Shown here: piece after piece, positions 43,436-50,485 of the stretch | Numbering within the stretch: the first letter of the stretch is position 1 | How the letters are laid out: the number at the start of each line of letters is the position of its first letter | NCBI RefSeq assembly: GCF_020531845.1 | Contig: NZ_JAJAVF010000002.1 | Span: 655,543-719,542 of the forward strand | DNA: 64,000 nucleotides | Direction: 5' to 3' | Origin: Methylobacillus methanolivorans | GTDB lineage: Bacteria; Pseudomonadota; Gammaproteobacteria; Burkholderiales; Methylophilaceae | Notes under the pieces: model-generated | The model's input: only the letters and a program-made list of their open reading frames with translations | The model's database searches: none | What the model was told of the DNA's origin: nothing | Program-made: the position numbers and the translations under genes

Positions 43436-43511
43436 TTTTTAATTCCCTTTTCGTGATGTTTATTTAGCCTCTAATGGTGGTAGCTCCTAGCCCGAGGCCA
43501 TTTAGCTGGAG

Positions 43512-43606
43512 TGTCAATTATTGATTGACACTATGTCATGTATTAACTGACATTGTCAATAGATAACTGACATGACAATATGACGTCAATTAAAAACTGA
43601 CGAGAA
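43512..43606. promoter_or_regulatory. operator cluster TGTCA/TGACA, prophage B
   Basis: TGTCAAT-5-ATTGACA is a perfect palindrome at 43512-43530. At least three more TGTCA and several TGACA half-sites lie before the repressor start. The cluster sits between the divergent ssDNA-binding and repressor genes. Confidence 0.65.
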
Positions 43607-43610
43607 TGCT

Positions 43611-44105
43611 ATGGAAGCTCCAGCTAGATACATCGAAACCCCCGCTAAATTCTTAGATGAAGTAAAAGCAATAACGGGCAGCGACAATCAAACAGCCATT
43701 ACATTAGGAGTGACTAGGCAGACAGTTTCAGCTTGGAGATATGGACACGCACTACCAAGCAATACACACCTCTTAAAGATGTGTTGGATTGCGGGAAAAG
43801 ATTTTGTTAGGGCTGTAACAATTTTTGAAATGCAAAGAGACTCAGCTACTGGCGACCCAGACCTATGGGAACAATTCCATGAAGATGGTGGTAGCGATTA
43901 TTTACAAGAAAGAATCAATGGGAAATTTGAAAACACCAAACTAGGTGATATCAAATGGAAAAAAGCAGGATTTGCAACACTACCATTAATGGCGACACTA
44001 AGCTCAATTTCAGGACTGACATTGATGACTACGTCATCACTACCCTACGAAGCCCTTGCAGCAGGCCTCGCATGCGTCAGCAGTGTATATTATGTAAAAT
44101 CATAA
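43611..44105 (+). CDS. membrane-anchored HTH repressor, prophage B
   Basis: This 164-residue protein has a helix-turn-helix (NQTAITLGVTRQTVSAWRYGHALPS), a helical linker and two hydrophobic C-terminal segments. Its last codons run through dif-like site 3, so the reading frame crosses the crossover region. It is the probable repressor acting on the TGTCA/TGACA cluster. Confidence 0.75.
   Translation: MEAPARYIETPAKFLDEVKAITGSDNQTAITLGVTRQTVSAWRYGHALPSNTHLLKMCWIAGKDFVRAVTIFEMQRDSATGDPDLWEQFHEDGGSDYLQERINGKFENTKLGDIKWKKAGFATLPLMATLSSISGLTLMTTSSLPYEALAAGLACVSSVYYVKS
44073..44100 (+). other. dif-like site 3 (B/C boundary)
   Basis: The central TGTATA and right arm TTATGTAAAAT match dif (10 of 11 in the arm). 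The left arm is degenerate, as in many phage-derived att sites. It lies wholly within the 3' end of the B repressor gene. Confidence 0.75.
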
Positions 44106-44243
44106 GGGCATTTCTTTACAGCCTACGGCAAAGGCTGAAATGGAAAATGGAACAAAAATGTTCCCTACTTTACGTGTAACTGGCACGTAAAGTTTTTTGG
44201 AGCCGTCAGCTAACTTGCACCAGATCGCAAACTTCAAAAACAC

Positions 44244-44267
44244 AAAAGCCCCAATCGGGGCTTTTTT
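44244..44267 (+). terminator. rho-independent terminator at the left end of prophage C
   Basis: AAAAGCCCC-AAT-CGGGGCTTTTTT. It would stop read-through from the B repressor into the C intergenic region. The 330-base gap 44106-44435 holds this and the intergenic region but no gene. Confidence 0.85.
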
Positions 44268-44270
44268 CTT

Positions 44271-44394
44271 GTCTACAGGGCGCGATATAACGATCGGCTT
44301 GATACTCAGGTATCAATTCTCGCGTTAAACGCCTCTACGGGCTTGGAAGTCGTCGGTCTACATGGTGGGCTAACGCGCCCCCCATACCCCTGCA
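44271..44394. other. phage intergenic region: putative origin or packaging signal, prophage C
   Basis: GTCTACAGGGCGCG at the start is identical to prophage B. The end hairpin ATGGTGGGC-6-GCCCCCCAT (one mismatch) and the following ACCCCTGCA are also shared. Its spread across units with unrelated replication proteins argues for packaging as much as for the nick site. Confidence 0.6.
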
Positions 44395-44435
44395 CACAGT
44401 CATTGCAGCGCCGCCTACGGCTGTCGCAGCAATGC

Positions 44436-45617
44436 CTATGAGCTGGCTTCTTTATATGCCCAAGGGCTTTGTTGCATGCGTTGGCGCGTAATGGCGCTAG
44501 GCTTCGGCGTTTCATCCGCTGGCGCTTGTTGCTGGACTTGCACAGGCTGAGCCGCTGGCTTTTCAGCATCAAGCCTATCCATTGATCGCTGATGATCATC
44601 TGCTACGCGCTGGCGTTCTGCCGCCTGCCTTTCAGCCACTTCTTGCTTGCGCTGGGTTTCCGCTACGCTTTGACCTGGGTCAAAGTCGATGAAGAACCCC
44701 TTTGCGATGATCTGACGGCACAGATGCTCATCCGTGTTGAGTTCTGTTCCTTGCTGGGTGTAACACTTGCATTGCCCCCTGAAATCGACGCAAGCAGCGT
44801 TAATTGGGGCCGTCACTGGCTTGGTGATTTCATCATAGGCAGGTTTTGTATGTGGCAAGCCGGGTACGCGCTCGACCTGTTTTGCGTACCAGTCCAGTTG
44901 TGGCAGTGGCTGGGCTTGCGCAACGGTCTGAACTTGTTGCGCTTGCTGGGCTTGCGCTTCTTTTTCGGCTTGTTCAGCCGCTACTTGCGCATCAGCATCG
45001 GCGCCTATATTCAGAATGACATATAAGCCCCCTGCTATCGCGCTGATTAAAATCAACGGCAGCAGGATGATGAGGAATAACCGGGCCGGGAGGCGTTTTT
45101 TTACAGTGTGAAGGTCCGCGGACTTATACCAGCCGAATACCTCTTTGGGATATGGAAACACCTTCTGCATACTGCCCTTAGTGTTCTTATCTACGTTGTC
45201 CCTGACTTGTGGGAATTCATGGATAACGGACTTCTGGAAACCATAAAAGCGATTCACATGGTAATGGCGACCAACCAGCCGCCGCAGATTACCATCAAGC
45301 AACATAGGATGCTGGGTAATGATGAAGAGATCATGGCCATCATGGCGATGCACTTCGAGCTGGCTTACATGCTTAGGCACATTAGCGCCGTTAGCTCGTG
45401 GACGGAATGTCGATTGCGCCTCATCAATCACGATGATTGCGCCCTTGGGACATTCCGTCCAATCCTCAGCTTTTTCCATTTTCTGCCAATCGAGTGACAG
45501 TTCAGGAATGCCGTGATAGAACACCAGGCGATGCTCTCTATCAGCCAATTCCTTGACTGTCTTGAGGGTAAACAGGCTTTTACCGGAGCCCGGCAAACCA
45601 GTGATTAGGGTGATCAT
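44436..45617 (-). CDS. zot: Zot-domain morphogenesis ATPase (pI-like), prophage C
   Basis: This 393-residue protein has Walker A GLPGSGKSLFTL, Walker B AIIVIDEAQSTF, DLFIITQHPML and a membrane helix near residue 190 (LFLIILLPLILISAIAGG). The C-terminal region is rich in Gln and Ala and contains the Cys segment shared with prophage B. It overlaps the minor coat gene by four bases. Confidence 0.93.
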   Translation of the reverse strand: MITLITGLPGSGKSLFTLKTVKELADREHRLVFYHGIPELSLDWQKMEKAEDWTECPKGAIIVIDEAQSTFRPRANGANVPKHVSQLEVHRHDGHDLFIITQHPMLLDGNLRRLVGRHYHVNRFYGFQKSVIHEFPQVRDNVDKNTKGSMQKVFPYPKEVFGWYKSADLHTVKKRLPARLFLIILLPLILISAIAGGLYVILNIGADADAQVAAEQAEKEAQAQQAQQVQTVAQAQPLPQLDWYAKQVERVPGLPHTKPAYDEITKPVTAPINAACVDFRGQCKCYTQQGTELNTDEHLCRQIIAKGFFIDFDPGQSVAETQRKQEVAERQAAERQRVADDHQRSMDRLDAEKPAAQPVQVQQQAPADETPKPSAITRQRMQQSPWAYKEASS

Positions 45618-45937
45618 TGTTTAATTTCCAGCTTGGTAAATTGACCGTTTGTTACACCCTTTAAGATCAGCCGCACCATGAAGGCGCTTGATATGACATT
45701 CAAGCATTTATCGACTTTAAGCACGCCGAGCATGCCGACCATCTCCGGAGGCAAGCTACCGAGATTGACTTTGATACCGGTTAAAATCTGTTGAATGACA
45801 ACATCAAGGCCTTGATACATGGCCCAGCCGATACCCATTGCTGTCAGGAATTTGACAATGCCTTCCATCAACCCCTTGGAAAAACCCCCTACTATTGCCG
45901 CGACTAGCCACGCGGCTGGCGTACCGAAGATGCCCAT
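45614..45937 (-). CDS. minor coat protein (pVI-like), prophage C
   Basis: This 107-residue protein with hydrophobic N-terminal segments starts at MGIFGTPAAW, whose ATG overlaps the pIII stop (TAATG). Same slot as in A and B. Confidence 0.8.
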   Translation of the reverse strand: MGIFGTPAAWLVAAIVGGFSKGLMEGIVKFLTAMGIGWAMYQGLDVVIQQILTGIKVNLGSLPPEMVGMLGVLKVDKCLNVISSAFMVRLILKGVTNGQFTKLEIKQ

Positions 45938-47415
45938 TACCATATCCCCACGATTCTCAATGCCCACAGATAGGATGCAGCCAGCAAGGCAAAACCGAGC
46001 ATTTCAAACAGGCTGCACAGCTTGGATAACGGGAGCGTGAAAGCCGCGCCCATTATGTTGACAGTGAGATCAGACCAGCACTGAGCGCTGAACTGATATT
46101 CACCTGATTCCTTAATTTCATTGGCGAGGTTGATAGTGCGTTTTGAATCGCCTTCCTTATTCATCCAGTTTTGAACATCTTCATCTTGTTCACCCATCAA
46201 GATGCGCCTGCCCTCTTCTGCTGCTGGGTTAAATTGCTTTAATTCAGCAAGATCGTCACAACGGCTTTGATGAATCTTTTTAGCAATAGCACACTGCACA
46301 CCATCACCAGAGCAAAGGAAGCCTGATTCACAACTACCCCGGAAGTCACCACCACCAGAACCACCATTGCCAGTGCCTGTTGATTTACAAGTACTGCTGG
46401 TTGCATTGTTCTTACAGTATTCGCCCATGCCGGTTGTGGTCGTCGTGGTGCTGCCATCCGGGTTAGTCGTTTCCTCTTTGACCGTAGGTTCACCACCATT
46501 GGGATTCGGGATTACTGTGACTGTTGGCGATGGCGTGACGGTTTTTGTGGGGTCTGGATTAGGGTTTTCAGGAGTGGGTTTAGGTTTGTCTTCTTTGATA
46601 GTTGGTGCTGGCTTGGTCTGCACCGGCAATGTGCCAGGCGTACCTTTGGGCATGCAGCGATCAACACCATTGACTTGACCCCATGAGCCGCCCGACTTCA
46701 TACAGTCACAAGCAGGACAAGGGCCACGGTCAGCGGGCGGGGTTTTTGTAGGGGAATTATCCGGTGAGCAGCTTTCGCCCTGATCGATATAGTCACCCGG
46801 CAACACGTAGCTGCACACGCCGATCGTGCCAGCACCACCAATGGAACAATCCATTTCAGGCGCACCGCCACCATTAGTTAAATGCGCATAGCAGCCACGG
46901 ATGCAAGCCAATGGTGGCAATGCACCATCTCCATCGGTATCCGCAAAAGGACCTGATTCCAGAATACGGCCTTGCTGACAATTGACAGGCGGGCCACAGG
47001 AACCATCAGGTTTCCGAACCTCAGGAGGAACACAGGCAGGGACAGTGCAATAGTATTTTTTGTTATTGCCAGAATTCCAAGTGGTGTTATCACATGACCA
47101 CTGACGATTCACCGTAAAACTAGCATCAACATTTAATTGATTCTTGACTAGGCATAAATAGGTCTCGTTATTAACAGCTTGTATGCCGGTATAGGCATAG
47201 GTCTTATGGGCAGTAGGAGCTGAGGCATTCTGATTATCGGCATGAGTTGAACCATAGGAATCACAAGCGAGTTGGGCAGTGACATGAAAGCCCGCATTTG
47301 ACCCCGAAACATTCACTGACCAGCGATATTTAGCCTCGATTTGTTCAGTTGCAGCTTGAGCAATACCAACAACTAAAAAGAGAATTGCAACGATCACGCG
47401 TTGAACAATATCCAT
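45937..47415 (-). CDS. TspB/pIII-like attachment protein, prophage C
   Basis: This 492-residue protein starts MDIVQRVIVAIL with a signal peptide ending AQAATEQIE. The N-terminal 150 residues are closely related to prophage A (WNSGNNKKYYCTVP, PPEVRKPDGSCG), even at DNA level. A TPENPNPDP linker, a Cys-rich domain and a C-terminal helix follow. A and C probably share a receptor domain. Confidence 0.82.
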   Translation of the reverse strand: MDIVQRVIVAILFLVVGIAQAATEQIEAKYRWSVNVSGSNAGFHVTAQLACDSYGSTHADNQNASAPTAHKTYAYTGIQAVNNETYLCLVKNQLNVDASFTVNRQWSCDNTTWNSGNNKKYYCTVPACVPPEVRKPDGSCGPPVNCQQGRILESGPFADTDGDGALPPLACIRGCYAHLTNGGGAPEMDCSIGGAGTIGVCSYVLPGDYIDQGESCSPDNSPTKTPPADRGPCPACDCMKSGGSWGQVNGVDRCMPKGTPGTLPVQTKPAPTIKEDKPKPTPENPNPDPTKTVTPSPTVTVIPNPNGGEPTVKEETTNPDGSTTTTTTGMGEYCKNNATSSTCKSTGTGNGGSGGGDFRGSCESGFLCSGDGVQCAIAKKIHQSRCDDLAELKQFNPAAEEGRRILMGEQDEDVQNWMNKEGDSKRTINLANEIKESGEYQFSAQCWSDLTVNIMGAAFTLPLSKLCSLFEMLGFALLAASYLWALRIVGIW

Positions 47416-47456
47416 AGCGCCCCCAGTATCCCCAACATCACAATCCAGCCATCCAT
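47394..47456 (-). CDS. 20-residue hydrophobic peptide upstream of pIII, prophage C
   Basis: MDGWIVMLGILGALWILFNA: a single helix frame overlapping the pIII start by 22 bases and preceded by a G-rich ribosome site. Equivalent in place and nature to the peptides of A and B. Confidence 0.55.
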   Translation of the reverse strand: MDGWIVMLGILGALWILFNA

Positions 47457-47470
47457 ACAGCCCCCAGAAT

Positions 47471-47503
47471 AAAAAAGGCCTTGAGGGCTTTACGCTCAAG
47501 GCC
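47471..47503 (-). terminator. terminator directly after the major coat gene, prophage C
   Basis: GGCCTTGAG-9-CTCAAGGCC followed by TTTTTT on the minus strand. As in fd, a terminator after the coat gene would favour coat over pIII and zot expression. Confidence 0.85.
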
Positions 47504-47519
47504 GATTGGTCTTTTAACC

Positions 47520-47729
47520 TTAACGAGCGATGAGGCCGAAGACTTTCTTAGTGCCCCATACGCTCAGGACTGCAACACCAATGGCTGTTACAGCAGCCAC
47601 GCCAGTACCGATGACGGTCACAACAGCAGACACGTCAATTTCAGCACGAGCTGGGATGCTCAACAGGCCAACAGGTGCGGCTACTGCCAAACCGGTTACA
47701 AATTGCTTTGCTTTTTGAAACTTATTCAT
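47520..47729 (-). CDS. major coat protein (pVIII-like), prophage C
   Basis: This 69-residue protein starts at MNKFQKAK after GGAGAATCAA, the same ribosome site as in A. It has a signal peptide cleaved at ARA, a helix (VVTVIGTGVAAVTAIGVAVLSVW) and a basic tail. Here the major coat lies after, not before, the small structural gene. Confidence 0.87.
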   Translation of the reverse strand: MNKFQKAKQFVTGLAVAAPVGLLSIPARAEIDVSAVVTVIGTGVAAVTAIGVAVLSVWGTKKVFGLIAR

Positions 47730-47964
47730 TTGATTCTCCAATCTTTGATGATAGTTGTTGATTTAGCACTCGGAAAACGAATGCCACCGCCCAAATTGTC
47801 CCTATTGCGATGGACAATTGAACCCCTTGCGCAGCCGACAGGTGATACATGTCGAACTGCAATTCAGTAGGACTCACCACGAGCATGCTGCAAGTGGTGT
47901 AGTCGCTTGGTTGTGGTGCTTGCACTTGATAAGTGCCAGAACCTAGATCAATGAGGCATTGCAT
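47722..47964 (-). CDS. structural-type small membrane protein, prophage C
   Basis: This 80-residue protein starts at MQCLIDLG, whose ATG overlaps the stop of the 49-residue peptide (TAATG); a longer frame lacks a ribosome site. It has one C-terminal helix (LSIAIGTIWAVAFVFRVL). It overlaps the coat gene start. Function unknown. Confidence 0.6.
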   Translation of the reverse strand: MQCLIDLGSGTYQVQAPQPSDYTTCSMLVVSPTELQFDMYHLSAAQGVQLSIAIGTIWAVAFVFRVLNQQLSSKIGESNE

Positions 47965-48113
47965 TACGCAACCGCCCATAAAAATCTTGATAAAGAAAAG
48001 ATCAATAAAATGATGGAGCTAAAGAACAGGCCAAGGAACAAGGCAACGAATAAAGGCATTGCGTCATCAAGTAGATCATTGGCTTGCTTAATAAATAGCT
48101 TGGTTTTTTCCAT
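47964..48113 (-). CDS. 49-residue membrane peptide between rep and coat genes, prophage C
   Basis: An N-terminal basic helix (MEKTKLFIKQANDLLDD) and one long membrane helix. Its ATG overlaps the rep stop (TGATG) and its stop overlaps the next start, so it is tightly coupled on both sides. It fills the slot of the 53- and 26-residue peptides in A and B. Confidence 0.65.
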   Translation of the reverse strand: MEKTKLFIKQANDLLDDAMPLFVALFLGLFFSSIILLIFSLSRFLWAVA

Positions 48114-49222
48114 CACGCAGCCCTCAATTCAGGCTTAATTTGGCTATTCCAGTACCATGAAGGCTCAACAGCAGCCTTCAATTCGATAACTTGAACTTGG
48201 GTGGCAAGTCGAACGGCGTTGGATGGTTGCTTGATGTCGATGCCATAGCCTAGTAGCTGTTTGCGCCATCTGGCGCGTGTTTGTCGGGTGACTGTGGTAT
48301 CACCCCATACATCAATACCGGAACGCCAATCTCTGGCGATTCTGCCTATATTGCCAGGAATGTCTTCTAGTGGTGTGCGGACTGCTTGACCGCGCTTTAA
48401 TACGTCACTGAACCTTCTATAAATCACGTTTTCCATGGTCGGCACCTCTTCATGTTCTTCATCCCAAACGACCCACTCATTGTGTTTCCAGTCGTTGATG
48501 TGTCTTAAGCCGTTCTGTGTCAGATAGCGGGATTTCAAGCTGATTTCATGGCGCACTATTCCGCTTTCGCGCGCCCATTCTGTTACTTCGGGTGATACGT
48601 CATTGCCGAGGGATTCGGCCTTGATATACATCTTGGAATACCAGTACTTAGAGCCTTCATTCCACGTTACGCCGTTTTCACCGTACTGCTTGGCACTGGC
48701 TCGGCGGCCTGAATCTTGTCCAGCGAAGTAGTGGATAAGGCGGACAGCGTTCTTGTGCGAACCTGCTGCATAGTTTTTGGTGAGATCGACCCGCGTAATG
48801 ATGCAGCCGTTTGGTATATAACTATCGCCTCTCGTTGGGATGTTTCGCTCATGAGTGAACGGAGGGAGGCCCAAGATTTCGAGAATCGCATTAGCCCGTT
48901 CAATACAAGCGCAGACGCTATAACCAAACACGTTATCAGGCCTGCCCCAGCGCCCGATATTCCCATCGAAGCTAACCCTGTTTCCATCACATTTCACCCT
49001 TATTTTGGTGCCATAACTGCCTTCGTAGTCGAAGTGTTTTTGCGTTGTCCACTCGATCTGTGAGGCATCAAAAATCATCCGATACTCGCCCGTTTCCGGG
49101 TCGATGAATTTCTTAACTGCATCGGCCTCGAATTGGGCGACACACCCGTTATTGATGACGGGTAAGCCGCCCCCTGCGTGGTCTTGATAGCAGCTAAGCC
49201 AGTCGCAGAACGCGAAAGACAT
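48113..49222 (-). CDS. phage replication initiation protein (gene II/X family), prophage C
   Basis: This 369-residue protein of the same family as in prophage A begins MSFAFCDWLSCYQD and contains IRVKCDGNRVSFDGNIGRW, ITRVDLTKNY, RHEISLKSRYLTQNGL and YGIDIKQPSNAV. It initiates rolling-circle synthesis of the plus strand. Its start directly abuts the ssDNA-binding gene stop. Confidence 0.9.
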   Translation of the reverse strand: MSFAFCDWLSCYQDHAGGGLPVINNGCVAQFEADAVKKFIDPETGEYRMIFDASQIEWTTQKHFDYEGSYGTKIRVKCDGNRVSFDGNIGRWGRPDNVFGYSVCACIERANAILEILGLPPFTHERNIPTRGDSYIPNGCIITRVDLTKNYAAGSHKNAVRLIHYFAGQDSGRRASAKQYGENGVTWNEGSKYWYSKMYIKAESLGNDVSPEVTEWARESGIVRHEISLKSRYLTQNGLRHINDWKHNEWVVWDEEHEEVPTMENVIYRRFSDVLKRGQAVRTPLEDIPGNIGRIARDWRSGIDVWGDTTVTRQTRARWRKQLLGYGIDIKQPSNAVRLATQVQVIELKAAVEPSWYWNSQIKPELRAA

Positions 49223-49516
49223 TTAAGCCGCCGCTGACACTTTGGCTTGGAGAGGTAGCAGGACTAAGCGCCCTAATGACAGGCGACCAAAGTCACCGAC
49301 ATAAAGGCTAGCAGGGGAAATTTGATAATTGCCTACGGGGTAAGGGGCTTGTCCATCTTCTAGGGTGATGGTGATGCGCTCGGGGTAAGCATTAAGATTA
49401 CCATTGCGGCTATGTGTATGAGCCCATGCGGTTTGACTACGCATAGTCCAATCACGACCATTTCTGTTACCGCTCCGAGTCTCTACGGTCTGGTCCTTAA
49501 TTTCAATCTTGATCAT
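49223..49516 (-). CDS. ssDNA-binding (helix-destabilising, pV-like) protein, prophage C
   Basis: This 97-residue protein has the filamentous-phage DNA-binding pattern, with YPERITITLEDGQAPYPVG, SPASLYVGDFGRLSLGR and a LVLLPL strand. It coats new single strands and switches replication to packaging. An AGGAAC ribosome site precedes it. Confidence 0.82.
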   Translation of the reverse strand: MIKIEIKDQTVETRSGNRNGRDWTMRSQTAWAHTHSRNGNLNAYPERITITLEDGQAPYPVGNYQISPASLYVGDFGRLSLGRLVLLPLQAKVSAAA

Positions 49517-49543
49517 TTCTCGGTTCCTTTATTGAACTAAAAG

Positions 49544-49586
49544 AGGACGATTTGTCCTATGCGAATCATGAAGGACAATTTGTCCT
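49544..49586. promoter_or_regulatory. twin operators AGGAC-5-GTCCT, prophage C
   Basis: Two perfect palindromes (49544-49558 and 49572-49586), 28 bases apart, lie between the divergent ssDNA-binding and repressor genes. Confidence 0.75.
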
Positions 49587-49638
49587 CTTGTCAAGGAAAA
49601 AATGGCGTAAAATGCAACAAACAAAAGGAGCACCTAAA

Positions 49639-50022
49639 ATGAGCACTGCCGACCTATTTGAAGAAGCAAAAATAGCCAAGAAAGCAAAGACTTGGGACGA
49701 TCTTGCGGATGAAATCGGGATTACAGGGAGGGAGCTTAGGTTCTATCGCAAGGGAGAACGGGTGCCAGACGTGTACACCTGTTTTAAATTGGCTGAAATT
49801 CTTAACAAGTCACAAGCGGAAGTGCTTGCGGCTTTTCATGCGGAAAAAGAGAAAAACGAAAGTAAGAGGTTGTATTTTAAGCGTTTTTTTTCGACTGCGG
49901 CCCTGTGGATTATTCTGGTAGGTCTATCGGGCAGCTTCACAACTTTCTCAGAGAACGCGCACGCCCATGGCACTGGCGAAAAAGTCGTTCAAAATCATAG
50001 CGTTACCTGTGTGTTATGTTAA
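49639..50022 (+). CDS. membrane-anchored XRE-type repressor, prophage C
   Basis: This 127-residue protein has a helix-turn-helix (WDDLADEIGITGRELRFYRKGERVPD), a KNESKR linker and one helix (TAALWIILVGLSGSF), then an exported-looking tail with two cysteines. It starts after AAAGGAG. It is clearly related to the prophage A repressor (YTCFKLAEIL against YACFKIAETL). Its stop codon is within the XerD arm of dif-like site 4. Confidence 0.78.
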   Translation: MSTADLFEEAKIAKKAKTWDDLADEIGITGRELRFYRKGERVPDVYTCFKLAEILNKSQAEVLAAFHAEKEKNESKRLYFKRFFSTAALWIILVGLSGSFTTFSENAHAHGTGEKVVQNHSVTCVLC

Positions 50023-50024
50023 AT
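49997..50024 (+). other. dif-like site 4 (right boundary of prophage C)
   Basis: The right arm TTATGTTAAAT is perfect; the centre TGTGTG and left arm are degenerate. The 190 bases that follow are nearly identical to those after dif site 2. Confidence 0.75.
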
Positions 50025-50026
50025 AA

Positions 50027-50282
50027 TCAGGTAATGAGATTATCGTCCTGGCTATTAAAATTGAACCTCATCTGGGGATTGGGATTATCGATCACCTCTT
50101 GCAGACGCCGGCTGCTAACGATGCTCAATTCGCAGTAATACCTATATATCGCATTTACTAGTTCCACTTCATATCCCATTTCCACCAAACGCAGCTTTTC
50201 CTTAAACACATATCTAGTGTCTTAACTTTGTTGCCCAATCTGGAACATCTACATGGTGCGTCTTTTTTGGCGTGTAACTCAT
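50027..50282 (-). pseudogene. pseudogene of the dif-adjacent small protein
   Basis: The start (MSYTPKKTHHVDVPDWATKLRH) and the last 60 codons match the prophage B copy. A 56-base internal deletion brings in a stop codon right after KLRH and shifts the frame. The remaining 3' part is still open but lacks a start with a ribosome site. Confidence 0.8.
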
Positions 50283-50412
50283 TTCTAGGAGCGATTTTGT
50301 TGTTGTTGCCGATACCTTACCCTTAAGACACCTTTTTAAATGCGTCATGAAACGGGCGAATCTTGGCTTGTTTGCGGTTAGCTGCCAGATTGGCAGGCAT
50401 GAGACGATGTTT

Positions 50413-50480
50413 GTCTATAGGACGCGTTGGAAACGCAAGGACGTCGGTCTACATGGGGGCTTAAGGCAGCCCCCATACCC
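50413..50480. other. shortened intergenic hairpin region, remnant D
   Basis: GTCTATAGGACGCG at one end and hairpin ATGGGGGC-TTAAGGCA-GCCCCCAT at the other match prophages B and C, but the middle is about 56 bases shorter. Confidence 0.6.
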
Positions 50481-50485
50481 CAGCA

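Larger units (their letters stand above)
37241..44083 (-). mobile_element. inovirus prophage B (6.8 kb)
   Basis: The unit spans dif site 2 to dif-like site 3. It contains the small dif-adjacent gene, an intergenic hairpin region, a membrane cargo gene, a full filamentous phage core and a plus-strand repressor. Its replication protein is a HUH nuclease unlike those of A and C, so it is a mosaic of different ancestry. Confidence 0.87.
44084..50007 (-). mobile_element. inovirus prophage C (5.9 kb)
   Basis: The unit runs from dif-like site 3 to dif-like site 4. It is the most compact unit: no cargo gene and no small dif-adjacent gene, only the intergenic region, phage core and repressor. The replication protein and pIII are related to those of prophage A. 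Confidence 0.87.
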
